Notes: generated by a model from the letters alone, not told the origin. Counted from the first letter of the stretch, positions 46,356 to 57,881 are shown. The stretch is 64,000 nucleotides of DNA from Zoroaster sp. YZ-2022 (GCA_029582265.1 CM055816.1:7006047-7070046), one strand, 5' to 3'. Translations and numbers: made by a program.

Positions 46356-46680
46356 CTGCTACCTTTTTTTACTTCTTAGAGCTAGCTTTTACTTCGTTGA
46401 GCCTTTTTTACTTCTTTGATTTAACTTTTTACTTCTTAGATCTAGCTTGTTATTACTTTTTAGAGTTAGCTTTTTACTTCTTAGAGCTAGCCTTTTACTT
46501 CTTAGAGCTATCTTTTTACTTCTTAGAGCTAGCCTTTTACTTCTTAGAGCCATCTTTTTACTTCTTAGAGCTAGCATTTTACTTCTTAGAGCCAGCTTTT
46601 TACTCCTTAGAGCTAGCTATTTACTTCTTGGAGCTAGCTTTTTACTCCTTAGAGCTAGCGTTTTACTTCTTAGGGCCTCT
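46356..46680. repeat. 21-bp minisatellite CTAGCTTTTTACTTCTTAGAG (~15 copies)
   Basis: Imperfect units of 21 bp; copies vary between CTAGCTTTTTAC, CTAGCCTTTTAC and CATCTTTTTAC. The plus strand then reads (FYFLELA)n and the minus strand (ALRSKKL)n. These frames result from the period being divisible by three. Confidence 0.93.
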
Positions 46681-46689
46681 TGTTTCCTC

Positions 46690-46870
46690 ACAGCAGCAAC
46701 CTTCTGGGGGCCATGTTCTTGTAAATGTTGATCACCTCATTATGGTCCATGGGATGTACTTTTCGATAGCAAGGAGGAGGAGATCAGAGAGCCTCTCTTC
46801 TGTGCATAGGCTTCTGAGTGTTGTTTTGATCAGTTTGAGCTTGGAGAAGGACCTCCACTGTTGCTGTAGA
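46690..46870 (-). pseudogene. hAT transposase C-terminal fragment
   Basis: The minus strand reads RSFSKLKLIKTTLRSLCTEE then RLSDLLLLAIEKYIP, the conserved C-terminal dimerisation region of hAT transposases. The Ser-Thr-Ala-Thr-Val-Glu that should precede RSFSK is in a different frame, two bases having been lost at GTGGAGGTCC. A stop follows shortly. Only this remnant is present. Confidence 0.82.
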
Positions 46871-49200
46871 TATTAGATTTGCCGCCGGAGTTTTGCTGGT
46901 AAGTTAGATGGTTTGCAACTTGCAAGAAAACGGGCTCCGCCTAGTCAAACAATCATAAAGTGCACCAATAACACAAAACCGAAAATGAACATGTATTGGG
47001 GACAAAATAGCTTACCTACCTAATGAAGTAAGGTGTAGTAGTTGCTTTGAAGTAGGCTAACTGTAAGACATAGAGTCTCAGTGGTGAGCAGGATGTAAAT
47101 TTCGTGTTTCAGTGACAGCGTGTGCCTGCCTATCAAAGACGTATAGGGCGCGCGGCTATGCGTAATCTAGTTTCGCGGAGGGGCACATGCAGGCCCGTGC
47201 ACAGGAATAGTAAGGCATCTCTGCTGACCTAATATTTATTCTAATTTTATTCTATCCTGACATCTTTCAACTAGAGCAGGGCGGTCTATGCGCAACAGGA
47301 ACAATAATTCATTCAAAAAAAAAAAAAAAAAAAAAAAACCTTTGGCTAAAAAGGGCACTTTTTATACTAGGCAAAAAGGGCAGGGGCTCAAGCACCCTTT
47401 GGGACCTATGTATGCACGTGCCTGCCCAGTGTGCACAGTCAACACAGTCAGTTGAATGGTTTTCATCACTATAGCTACTTGCCACTAAAGTTCAGCTATA
47501 GTAGGAGGGTTAATTTGATAACCTGATATTTACCAATGCTGTACCTTCCCTTTAAAACAGCTACTCTACACTGTACTCAAGCATTTCTCAATATTACCTA
47601 CCTTCTGTGTGTTTGCTATGAGCATGACTAGAGTAATTGCTGCTGGGGGTAGAATGGAATTAAAAGCTGGTAGGTCCGTAGCTGATGGTGGCTGTAGATT
47701 AACTCTCACCATCTGAATAAGAATCACACATAAGGGTAAATGAATCAAGTTTAGACTCTGCAGAGGAAGTTAACAAAATGTTAACCCAGCAAGTTTTAGG
47801 CATAAAAAAAAATAATTTGATTCAAAGTACTAAAATTGAGACCCCTGCACTCTATTACGTCTCTCCAGCAAGTATTAGGCATTTGAAAAAAAAAAAAAAA
47901 ATAGGCACTTTTTGTTTTTTTGACCTCGAAAAAAAATGTCTCCAATCTGCTTCTAAATAACATGGATGATAGCCCTGGGTCTGCATAACACAGGCAACTG
48001 ATTTATAGCCTTCTTGGACAAGGATTTAACAACGACACAACGTAATAAAAGTGAAGGTCCAACATTGGTATTTGGGAATGTACCTTCACTTCAACCCTCT
48101 GGTATTCAAGAAATAATTTTAAAACTAACCCGTGAAAATTTCATCACAATAAGTGTTCACGTTTGCAAGAAAAATTCTTAAATCTTTTTATTAAAATTTT
48201 AGTCTGTGAGCTTGTGGAGTCCATACGCATTTTCGGGTACAATCTTTGAAACTCTCAGGATCTCCTATAAATATGTCAACAAATACAAAGCTGTTTGATG
48301 CCATTTTTTCCTATGCCCCTATGGCGGCCATATTGAATTTTAAAATGGCCGCCATATTTAGCATATTATGTGCATACTGTATGCATGGAAAAGGTCAAAA
48401 TATTACGAAACTGATATGGAGCTTCATTTTTCTACATTTATTAACTCTGGTAACACTATGAAATTCTTTCATATGAGGTGTTGCAGGCATTTGAAAATTC
48501 AAATTTGTCACCATTTAAGGCATATTAGAGATACTTTTTGTATCGTTTCAGTCAACAGGGGCTATCAAGCACTGATCATGAGTTAAAATAATTGTAAATG
48601 AATATTACATTTAAAACCATTGACAGATTAGCATACATGTATAGTGGATTTTTTATATTTGTAACAAGGATTAACCAAATAACCAAGGTAAGACTGTACC
48701 TTTAAGCATGTTGTTTTGTTATGAAATATATACATATAAATACATATATAAAAAGGAACACAAATCATGACCACTTACACAAGTGCCACTTGACAACCCA
48801 ACTATCTTATTAATAATATAATACAAATATATAAGTATATGTTATTTATAACTAAATTATCTACCAACTATGGCATAACGGAAATTTACGAAAAGAGCAA
48901 AACGTTCACAATCAAAACAGAAAATGAAACAATTTTCACTTGAACCAAAGAATACAAAAATAGTCTACTGACTACTAGAACAAATAGTCTACTGACTACA
49001 CTAGTAGAACAAATAGTCTACTGACTACACTAGTAGAACAAAGTGAACAATTCATCACAAACCTTTCCAAAGCAAAACTATCTCAAATTGAAAAAAATAA
49101 TGCTCTGGGTAAAGGTTTAAACTTTGTTCCAACTCCTGCTAAACCAACCCGTTCAACTCTTTTGAGTGAAATTGACGAATAAGAATTGAATTCCTGATAC
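46871..49200. other. No gene seen; A-rich tracts
   Basis: Long A-runs at about 47315-47338 and 47885-47901 may be tails of unrecognised retroposons. Repeated CTACTGACTACACTAGTAGA near 48960-49040 is a short tandem triplication. ATGGCGGCCATATTGAATTT and its inverse at 48320-48360 form a small hairpin. Confidence 0.4.
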
Positions 49201-50091
49201 ATAACAAACCTTCCAAAACTCATCTGTTCAAACCACCATCCACTTGGAATCCAAAAACTACACAGAGTGCAACACTTGAAACTATTTGGAAGCCACACAA
49301 AATAAACTTGCTCACATTCGTCTGAGAACTCGGAAAAAGAACATGAACAACCCTGAACTATCAGCCCTCAAATATCTGAGGAACAACCCTGAAATCGTGA
49401 TCAAATCATACGATAAAGGGAGAGGCACTGCATTATGAACCGCTCCGACTACCTACAGGTTGGATTATTACAAACATCTTGAATCAGAGCAATACACCGA
49501 GTTCGATCAAGATATTACACAAGAAACCATCCTTTTAATTCATAATGTCCAAACCAAAATGCGAAACAACACACTCTCGACAAACACACTCAGGCATATC
49601 TCGATCCGAGGTCACAGGCATGTCACATTCCAACAGTACTTTCTACCGAGAATTCACAAACCCACCAACAGGCACACCCTTTGTTGGAAGATCATTTTCT
49701 ACTCCCTGTAGTAACCGCATATGTCCGCATATGTCCGCAAAACAGCAGATATACTGAGGAAACTCGAAGGAATAACATTTCCACAAAATGTGTCTTAATA
49801 TCACAAGTATTGATGTTGTTAAAATGTACACAAATATCCGCAATAAACTGAGGCAATAAACTGTGTATGCAATGCCATCGACCAAACCAACTATCTATAG
49901 TTTATCAACAAATACATCCGCAAATTTCTGGAAGTAATACTGAACAGAAATTGTTTCCAATTTGGAAATAAAATCGGTTGTGCAATTAGCTTAACAGCCA
50001 GTCCGGAAATTTGTGACATAACATTATACGATCTCGAAAATAAAATAGTACAACAGGCTGATCATATCCAAACATGGTGGCATACTAGACA

Positions 50092-50634
50092 CAGTGGCGT
50101 AGCTGGCTATGTTCGCCAGGGGGGGCGAATCGGATCCCAGGGGGCCCACCCAAAAAATGACTGTACAGATTTTTAGGGCCCCCTCTTTACCTGGGGCCGT
50201 GGGCAACTACCCGTTTGCCCTTATGTAAAAGCGGCCCTGTATACAGGGCCGGATTTATAAGGGGGCAAAGGGGCAGTGCCCCGGCCCCTACCAGAGGGCC
50301 CCAGACTAAGGACTTCCTTTATAAAAAAATGTAATAATTATAAAATTAGTTTTATATTTTTTCGAAGAAATGCGGTTTATCATTCATTTTAGTTCATTTT
50401 TTATTTGTCGTGTAATTTAATTTCTATGTCGAGGGGCCCCTGAACCTGAAGTGCCCCGGGCCCCTCAAGGTCTAAATCCGGCCCTGCCTGTATAGTCCTG
50501 CCTGCTGGTGGGCCCGTCAGTCAGTCCCATAAGCACGTGAAAAAAATTCGCATGTGTTAGGCCGGGGGTCCCACTTATTCTGGAACTGGAGCCAGGGGGC
50601 GGCCGCCCCTGCCCCCCCGCTAGCTACGCCACTG
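50092..50634. mobile_element. hAT-type MITE (outer) inside PLE-2
   Basis: Inverted ends CAGTGGCGTAGCT and AGCTACGCCACTG, perfect 8-bp duplication ACTAGACA (50084-50091 and 50635-50642). Removing it restores the PLE-2 sequence CTAGACACAAAAGTGTAC, matching copy A. It contains a second element at 50244-50486. Confidence 0.96.
50244..50486. mobile_element. hAT-type MITE (inner), 243 bp
   Basis: Inverted ends CAGGGCCGGATTTA and TAAATCCGGCCCTG, with an exact 8-bp duplication CCTGTATA (50236-50243 and 50487-50494). GGGGCCC-rich subterminal blocks flank an AT-rich middle. Third level of nesting: PLE-2, outer MITE, inner MITE. Confidence 0.96.
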
Positions 50635-51683
50635 ACTAGACACAAAAGTGTACACCAAACCTACGGAAACATACATGTACCAGTTTCTACACAGAACCCC
50701 ATCACACCCACCCCATGTGTTCAAAGCATTTATCTACTGAGAAACTCTGCGATATGCTAGAAACACCAACAATGAGGAAGATTTCACAGAAATACGTCAA
50801 CATTTCTCACAAAAAAATATTAGCTGAGATAAACAACGTAACACATAAAGTGTCACTGGCTAACTAGCCAAACTGATTCACAAATTACCAAAAGATAAAC
50901 AAAACAACGACTTATAATCCGTTCGTAAACCACAAAAGATGTGAAACAAGCAGGAAACAAACATTGGCCACTGATACAACAAAACCAACATACTCTCAGA
51001 AATATTTCCAAAACAACCATTTGTTGCATTCAGAAAGGCTCAAACCATTCGGGAGAAACTAACTCACTCCCAGGGACCCCAGGGGTCAGTTTGAGATTTC
51101 CATGTTACCATATAGAGCATTTTCTACATTTTGATGGAAAAGAAAAATCCTGAAACGTTGTTGGTAACATTGTTTCACAATAAATTTGGGAGGTCACTTT
51201 GAAAAATTGGGTCCAAGTTTAGGTTTTGCCAGCTAGTCACATCTGGCTTTTGAAAAACCAGATGAACACTTAATGATCTGCTCTCTTTATTAGAGGAACA
51301 AATCACATAAACACAACGAAGGAACCCACTCATACAAAATGGACACATTACAACTGTTTGGAAAACATCAATTATCCAAAAATAAGATAGGAGACAATCC
51401 GGTTCTAACTTCTATTGAACCAGTACTTGCAACTGATTGCCCGCAATTGATGAGGCATGAAAGCTTACAATGTAGCTATTGTATTGCTACCAAGGATCTG
51501 AAAAAATATCCCGTCTCTTCAACATATTTCCCCTTTTATGACCAAAAATAGGCCTACCTGTAAACAAAAGGTCAACTATTCCCACAAACTATATTGTCAA
51601 ACTGACAAACAACGGAAATAGTCAGTTACGGACCCATATCATCTTGTATGAAAAATACAATTTGAAAAACAAATCAACAAAGA

Positions 51684-51790
51684 TGTAGACGATGGTGGTG
51701 ATGGGGGATGTTGGTGGTGGTGGTGGTGGTAGGCGATGATATGATGGTGACAGTGACGGTGGTGATGACTGGGATGTCGATGATGATGGT
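51684..51790. repeat. GGT/GAT-rich microsatellite
   Basis: GATGGTGGTGATG- and GGTGGTGGTGG-type trinucleotide repeats, imperfect. Confidence 0.85.
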
Positions 51791-52653
51791 ACAATTTTTG
51801 TGAAATAAACATCACAATGTAACAAACAACATAAAAACTTCAACGTCAAAGGATTCTCACACATGACCCTTATATTCATCTCTGTTGACATGCTTCTACA
51901 ACCGTTTTGCTAAATTCATACTCACATCATACAGCTGGGGGAAAATGGTAACTCATCGTAAGTTTTCAAGTTAAATTTTTACACATTTCTTAAAGTTGGA
52001 CCAATTAATTACAAGTCAAACAACTGGCTAGTCCATAAAAAGACAATTCTTCTTAAGATAAACTGTGTGAGGTTTGAATTGTGCATGTTGTATTACAAGT
52101 TTACTGAACAGCAACTTTTACAGCAACGATATTGTGCCAGAAAATAGGCAGGAATATAGTGAAGACAGCCTTCATGAGATACGGTGGACACAGTTTGAGG
52201 GAGCTATTTGACGGGTCAAACTCTTTTGTATACAAATTTAATCAAACCAAATCTCGCCCTTCCATTGTGTCTCAAGAAAGCTAATGACACTTAAAATGTG
52301 CGAATTGATTTGAAATGAATATGAAGAGTGCATTCCAAAGCAAGCTTGGTTAGTGTGACTCACTTCTATGAGGCGTGTACATTTAAACGGCTTCTGGCAA
52401 ACTTCAATTTTAAAGCTTAAATTTAAGAATACTTAATTTCTAGATAAAACAAATTGAAATAATTATTTTCTTTTTTTAAAGCACTAAATAAAGATTGTGT
52501 CAAACATATTCCACTGTTTTGGTAGAGAAGGCTCCATTGCAAGTAACAAGGTTCTTTTGCCAAAAGTCAAAGTAGCAATCGCAAGCATTCAAGTATTCCT
52601 ACTTTTCTCCTACCTTTTCACCGAGGTCTGCCATAGCCTGCGATTGTATTCAG

Positions 52654-52697
52654 GAAGTAATAACACTGAAATTCGCTGGACGCCACTGCACGAAATT
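52654..52697 (+). CDS. Possible tyrosine-kinase activation-loop exon
   Basis: 44 nt between a GATTGTATTCAG acceptor and a GAAATT|GTAAGT donor. Reads SNNTEIRWTPLHEI, which resembles the P+1 loop of tyrosine kinases (consensus P-[IV]-[RK]-W-[TM]-A/P-x-E). It lies 6.6 kb upstream of the clear kinase exon at 59.3 kb on the same strand. No exon for the intervening SDVW subdomain was found. Speculative. Confidence 0.3.
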
Positions 52698-52706
52698 GTA
52701 AGTCTG

Positions 52707-54432
52707 TTAATAGTCTTCAACAGTTTCCAAGTCCTCTGATTTGTCATTTACCAGTAGTTGTTCAAAGAAAGCTGCCTTGTAGCGTGGGATCATGCTGGCA
52801 AGTGTCATCAAGTCAGTTTTCTTCAAAGCAGATATGCCCCTAGGTCTATCCAGCACTGGAACTGATGCTAGCTTGTCTTCACCATTCTCCATTTTCACTG
52901 TCAATTCGCGTGCAGAAAACCTTCTTTAGGAATCCTAGCTCCAAGAAGTCTTCCTGATTATGAGATGTCTTGTAGAACATTTGTATGGAGCCACGCCTAA
53001 ACTGCACGACCTTGATATCCTTGAGAAGTACTGATGTCTTCTTGGCCTGGTGTTCAAATAAGAACATCTGTTTGTGATCGATAGTTGCACACTTTAGCTG
53101 CTTGCGTGACTTTTCTATGAGCTCGATATAGTCTTGGAAATCATAAACTTCGCTCTTGCTTTTCAACTTGGTGGTGATGGACCCTTGTACACTATCTGCC
53201 GCCATGAATGTATGGCCAGGTTCTAAGTACTTCAGAGATATACAGGTGATGCCAATGGAAGGATTGTTAACCATGCGAGGAAATGCTGAAAACAGCGTCC
53301 AGTTTTTGTTTTGGGCACTGCAGTTATCAGCAAAGAGGATTACCTCCTGGATATCTCTGTTGAACCGAAGAAAAGTCAAATATGCACTTGCAACATTGTA
53401 GGCTTTCCTCCCGGCTTCTCCCTCGTGCCACAGAACAGCCACCGCTGGTGCATCTTTGCCAGGTGAAGCGAAAGTCTCGTTGAAAAGCACAAGTTTTCGG
53501 CTGAAGTAATAGTCCCTGGTGGGTAATTTTGGCATGCAAATTGTCTTTTGCATGTCTACAGTTGTTACAAGGACTTGGTCATCATTCTTCATCCGCTCTG
53601 TGTCTGCATTGAGAGCTGCCCTTGCTTGGGCAGCTCTGGTTTGTGTTCAACATATCCAGAACAAGCGTGGCAGTTACAGGTACTGCAGTTATGGGGGAGG
53701 TCATCCGCCGATGCTTGTAGTGGTGGATGTGCTTGTTCGTGGATGAGGCATGTTTTACACAGGTCATTTTCAGGAGACGAGAATGAAATATTCATAGAGC
53801 TGAATACCTTGTAGTAGTATTGGAAGGAACATTGGTCTTGGCCAGATGCCTGTTGACTTTCATTGAAGACCTGATGCATTGAACATATTGATAGGTCGGA
53901 TGGAAGGTTGTACCTCCTGTTGGAGCATGGTCCCGCCTGTAATGTGAGACCTGCGGTCGAAAGGATTCAATATGATCTATTACATGTTTGCGGTACCCCT
54001 CATCAAATTTGTTCTGTGGTACATGTTGACCACGCCTGTCGCCATGCGCACCGACTACAACACCCCCATCCTTCCTGACATTTTTCAGAGCAGACTTAAC
54101 AACCTGGTCGCCATGATACCCGATCGTGTGCAAGAAAAAACATTTGCACACTTGTGTTGATCCGAACCGCCACTTTAGAGTACATTCTCTGCGCGACCCT
54201 CGGTTTGGTGTTGTGAAGGACCTCTTCTTTTCTTCATCCACGTTGTGCACGAGCCAGTCACGTCTGTGGTCGTAGCTCATGTCCCAAAAGTTCTTGAAAA
54301 TTTCTTGTCTCTGTTCCTCAGAAAACTTCTCTGAACACTTTCTCCTGCATTTCTGTGTACATGGACGAAGTATATGGTGGTTCTCCTGGTCTCTGGTTTT
54401 CTTTTGTTCAACTGATCTGCACCGTTTTTTAT
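52707..54432 (-). pseudogene. Transposase-like protein, main exon, three frameshifts
   Basis: After acceptor ATTTAAACAG (phase 1 entry) the frame reads CTQKCRRKCSEKFSEEQRQE, RRECTLKWRFGSTQVCKCFF and DRRGQHVPQNK, then HIESFRPQVSHYRRDHAPTG. A frameshift near 53912 leads to NISFSSPENDLCKTC; a second near 53640 leads to the long segment RDYYFSRKLVLFNETF, LFADNCSAQNKNW and YLEPGHTFMAADSV; a third near 52895 leads to PRGISALKKTDLMTLASMIP and the stop. The ADNC-x-x-QNKN and GHTFMxxD motifs look like an RNase H-fold catalytic core. I recall them from an unnamed animal family with many genomic copies (possibly DUF7869, unverified), which suggests a transposon origin. Confidence 0.72.
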
Positions 54433-54694
54433 CTGTTTAAATATATACAAAGAAATAAAATGTTTTCTGAAAAAAGTAAAACAAATTGCTAGTAATTCAG
54501 ATTGATTCATTTATATCACTAATGGTCAAGAATTACTAAATAATTTGTGTTTGCGTGGAAGGAGAATTTTACAACAGGGCATTCAAGCGACATCTTTATG
54601 TGTCCACAGTAACTGCTATGTGTGAAATATGAATATAAAGTCCTCTCCTTAAAATTGCATAACATCCACAGCAAAAAGGATTATTCAACCTCAC

Positions 54695-54791
54695 CTTTAG
54701 ATTTATTTAACCCTCTCTTGCAGAGCCTCTGGATTGGGTGGAGGCTGATCTACAGCATCTAGTGGAACTTCCTCAGGCAGTTCAGCAATAC
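54695..54791 (-). pseudogene. Degenerate duplicate exon K with premature stop
   Basis: Homologous to exon J: reads IAELPEEVPLDAVDQPPPNP, then EALQERVK and TAA (54703-54705) before a good donor AAAG|GTGAGG. If included, it ends the protein. If skipped, exon J joins the main exon in phase. Confidence 0.6.
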
Positions 54792-54919
54792 CTGCATTTG
54801 TGATAGATGAAGATTTTATTTTGTATTTTGTCTTGAGTATTATTTAATTACAATTAAAGAAATAGCTGTAACATTAAAATAAAAAGTGTATACCTATAAA
54901 TAAAAGATGATTACATTAC

Positions 54920-55054
54920 CTTTTTGGCTATCCTCTTCTGGTGCTACTTGTCCAAGAAGTAGGTCTATATCAGACAATAGCAGACTGCCATCTTTGTTGG
55001 GTGGAGGTTGATCTACAACTTCTTGTTGAACTGCATCAGGTTCTTCAGCAATAC
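54920..55054 (-). CDS. Acidic exon J (phase 1-1)
   Basis: 135 nt, acceptor TACGGCAG, donor AAAAAG|GTAATG. Reads IAEEPDAVQQEVVDQPPPNK then SLLLSDIDLLLGQVAPEED. The SDIDLLLGQVAPEED half repeats in exon I and the VDQPPPN half in exon K. Symmetrical phase lets it be skipped or duplicated without changing frame. Confidence 0.6.
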
Positions 55055-55361
55055 CTGCCGTAGTGATGTGCATTTTGTGATAGAAGATTTTATTTAGCAT
55101 TTAATATTGAGCACAACCTTAATTACACTTAAAGGAGCCATGCAATAGAATTAATGATTTGAATACATGTAGGACAGCTTACTTTTACGTGTTACTGTAT
55201 AGTAATACAAGGGAGACATTTAAACATTTTGGTCTTTTTGCTAATGAAAATGTCCACATTCCTGAGCCATATTGTGATGTCATTCAAGGCAGAACAGAAG
55301 TATCTCCATAGCTTTGTACACAAATAATGCATAACTGTAAATAAAAAGAGAAGTGCATTAC

Positions 55362-55459
55362 CTTTTGGTTATCCTCTTCTGGTGCCACTTGTCCCAGAAG
55401 TATGTCTATATCAGACAACTGCAGGCTGTCGTCTTTGTTCAGATTGCTTTTGGGATTAT
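55362..55459 (-). CDS. Acidic exon I (related to J)
   Basis: 98 nt; reads NPKSNLNKDDSLQLSDIDIL then LGQVAPEEDNQK. It has four As before the donor where J has five, so it ends in phase 0 instead of 1. That breaks the frame if I is spliced to J. Confidence 0.55.
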
Positions 55460-55584
55460 CTGTGAATGAATGAATTATTGGTAAATAGCCTATAAAGCCC
55501 TATATCTAACAAATTTTGTATTTGAAACATTCACTTAAACTTCTCAACTAAATATATTCAGGAAATTATGGATATATAACTTAC

Positions 55585-55663
55585 TCAAATCAGAGTCGCT
55601 AATGCAGTCTAATATCTCACTAAATGCATTTTCAGTTGAAGAGCTGCACGTTACCACAATGTC
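55585..55663 (-). CDS. Acidic exon H
   Basis: 79 nt, acceptor TTTTCAACAG, donor TTTGA|GTAAGT. Phase 0 frame reads DIVVTCSSSTENAFSEILDC then ISDSDL. It joins exon I in phase but not exon G. Confidence 0.45.
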
Positions 55664-55900
55664 CTGTTGAAAATAATCTAAAAAATGATAACATAAAAAT
55701 GTTGCTCACTTTCTGACAAAAGGTATGATATGAATTTGCAAACAAATTGCATACGGCACTCAGATGTATAGCTGCTATATTATTGCAGTTGAAATAAATG
55801 GGAGAATTTCTACAATCTAGCTCCAAATTGTGCTTTGTTGAAAATGTTTCAAGCACTTCAGGAAATAGGTCTGTAGAACCAATTATGAAAAGCAACATAC

Positions 55901-56841
55901 CCTCTGAATCAGACAAACTTTCCATGTGAACATCATTCAGTCCATCATTGTTTGGCTCTGTAAAATGATAGAGAGTAATTTAAATAAAGCACTTTATAAT
56001 TTATTATAAGCAAGAAACTACATCTTTATCTAAATCTTCATTTATCACAAATTGTACATTACTACTGCAGCTACTGCTGAATGAACGAGCAATGTCTGCA
56101 GCAGTAAAATTACTTACATTTATCAAACATAACTTACCCTTTGGATCAGACAACGTTTTTATGCGAAGATCATTTAGTCCGTCACTGTTTAGCTCTGTAT
56201 TATATAATAGAGAATAATTTTAATCAATCATTTTAGAATGTTGTATGAGTCAGGAACTGCATCTTTATCTAAATATTCATCTATTACAAAAATGTACATT
56301 AATACTGCAGGAACTGCTGAATGATTGAGCAATGTCTGCTGTAGTAAAACAACTTATGAAAAACAACTTACCCTTTGGATCAGACAAACTTTTCTTGGGG
56401 ACATCATTCTTGAGTTCATCATTGTTTGGCACTGTATATATACAATTGAGAATAACATTAAGCGTTTCAGATTTTCCATTATTCTCAGTAGAAACTACAT
56501 CTTCAACTAAATGTTTATCTATACCTGGAGGCATTGCTGAACTGTAAAATTATAAAACACCGGGGCACCCAAGGGGGTGGGGGGGGGGCTCGGGGGGCTT
56601 GAGCCCCCGCCCCCCAAGAGGGTCCCCGAATTTTTTTTTACATATAGACGTACATATACATACTAGGGCTAGTTGATTTGTGAGAGTAAAATTTTCTTTG
56701 AGCCCCCACAAGACAAAATCCTGGGTGGAGCCCTCCCCCCCCCACCCCAAAGGCAAAATCCTGGGTGCGCCGTTGTTATGAAGATCAACTTACTCTCTGA
56801 ATCAGACACCTGCATGTGAACATCATTCAGTCCATCTGGCA
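55901..56841 (-). CDS. Four tandemly duplicated micro-exons (D, E, F, G)
   Basis: Exons at 56794-56841 (48 nt), 56372-56431 (60), 56138-56194 (57) and 55901-55957 (57) are all phase 1-1 with TACAG-type acceptors and GGTAAGTT-type donors. They encode variants of one motif: PDGLNDVHMQVSDSE, PNNDELKNDVPKKSLSDPK, LNSDGLNDLRIKTLSDPK and PNNDGLNDVHMESLSDSE. They join in frame in order. The flanking introns are also partly similar (CATCTTTATCTAAAT, ACTGCTGAATGA), so the duplication unit included intron. The motif looks like a short acidic, phosphorylatable linker. Function unknown. Confidence 0.65.
56558..56775. mobile_element. hAT-type MITE in intron between exons D and E
   Basis: Ends CACCGGGGCACCCA and TGGGTGCGCCGTTG are related to the CAGTGGCGCACCCA ends at 24.4 kb. 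The flanking octamers TTATAAAA / TTATGAAG are an imperfect 8-bp duplication. G and C runs sit inside both ends. Confidence 0.75.
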
Positions 56842-57069
56842 CTGTAAATACATGAAAGATAATAACTTAAATTAAGCATTTAAAAACAGATAAAATAATG
56901 CCACAATCTACTTTGTTATCACCTGCTGACGATAATCATACAAAATCCAAGGACAAAATTAAAAGCAAATGAAATATACCTGCATTAAACAAGTGCTTTC
57001 ATTAATAAGTAATAAGTACATTAATAAGCTCAATAATGTATTAACTCTACTTAAACTTCATTTTATTAC

Positions 57070-57111
57070 CTTTGATAAGTTCTGTGTCGTCATGTTTGAG
57101 CTGCTTCTTGC
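57070..57111 (-). CDS. Small exon C
   Basis: 42 nt, acceptor CTTTACAG, donor TCAAAG|GTAATA. The phase 1-1 frame reads KKQLKHDDTELIK and joins exon D in phase. Confidence 0.45.
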
Positions 57112-57806
57112 CTGTAAAGGAGGAAAGGAATATTAGAAATGATATGATATGAATGTTATCACAGTCTTCTTTACTCCTAGATGTTACCCTTAAGATAATT
57201 GATTACCTGTTTTAAGGTCTGCTTTAGTGATCTAGGGACTTGCTGGGGAACAAAATCGACATTTACTTTCATTAGTGACAAACATGTTGGCATCAGATTT
57301 GCAAAAACTTAAAAATGACTAAAACTAGCATGATTCAATCACTAGTAAAGTGCACTAATGAGATTTCATTCTTGAATATCCATACTTGTTTGGACATATT
57401 TTTAGTCCTCCTATCAAAAGACTGCATAGCCATATGCATATTAAAATACAATTTGGCCTACATTATCAACGCCTATTCATTAACTCAGTAGGCCTATTCA
57501 TAAAATTTACAACAAAATATGAATCAATAAACCCTGGCTGTATTGAAATATTTCAAAATGGATCAAACAGAAACATGAAAAGTTGGAGTTACGCAGGCTT
57601 AGCCTAACCTATGTGTAATAAGCTAAGATGATGCAGCTGTCATGGCAGTTTGACCAGTGTGTAACGTAGGCCTAACCCTTGCCTGCATCATGCAACATTA
57701 TAATTTATATGGGCGCTGATTACATTGGACTTTCATCTATCTACTGATTACCTCTGAGTTCTATAGGATTATATTTAAGACTTAAGCATGTAAAAGATAG
57801 ACATAC

Positions 57807-57881
57807 CTTGGTTTTTTCCAATGCCCTTTGGAGAATTTGAAAGCCCCTGCTATGCAGCTTGAGGTTGAACATGGCCGCCAT
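57807..57881 (-). CDS. Probable first coding exon (A) of the minus-strand gene
   Basis: 75 nt from ATG to donor CCAAG|GTATGT: MAAMFNLKLHSRGFQILQRA then LEKTK. The GGCGGCCATG context is typical of metazoan first exons. A possible 36-nt second exon (QVPRSLKQTLKQ, about 57197-57232) lies between it and exon C. The phases of A and C do not close, so the 5' structure is incomplete. Confidence 0.5.

Larger units (their letters stand above)
49200..51610 (+). pseudogene. Penelope-like element PLE-2, copy B
   Basis: Plus-strand copy of the family at 28.5-30.6 kb, with many stops. Matching pieces: NNPEIVIKSYDKGRGT (49.4 kb), the FLPRIHKPTNRHTLCW region (49.65 kb), a SPEICDITLYDLENK equivalent at about 50.0 kb, VYTKPT (50.65 kb), RNTNNEEDF (50.77 kb) and the tail homologous to copy A up to about 51.6 kb. 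Nested hAT MITEs at 50092-50634 interrupt it. More decayed than copy A. Boundaries are approximate. Confidence 0.85.

Noticed and set aside
46139..46876. 245-codon Leu/Phe-rich membrane-like ORF
   Set aside because: Most of it is a 21-bp minisatellite translated as FYFLELA repeats, and the right part lies antisense to a hAT transposase remnant.
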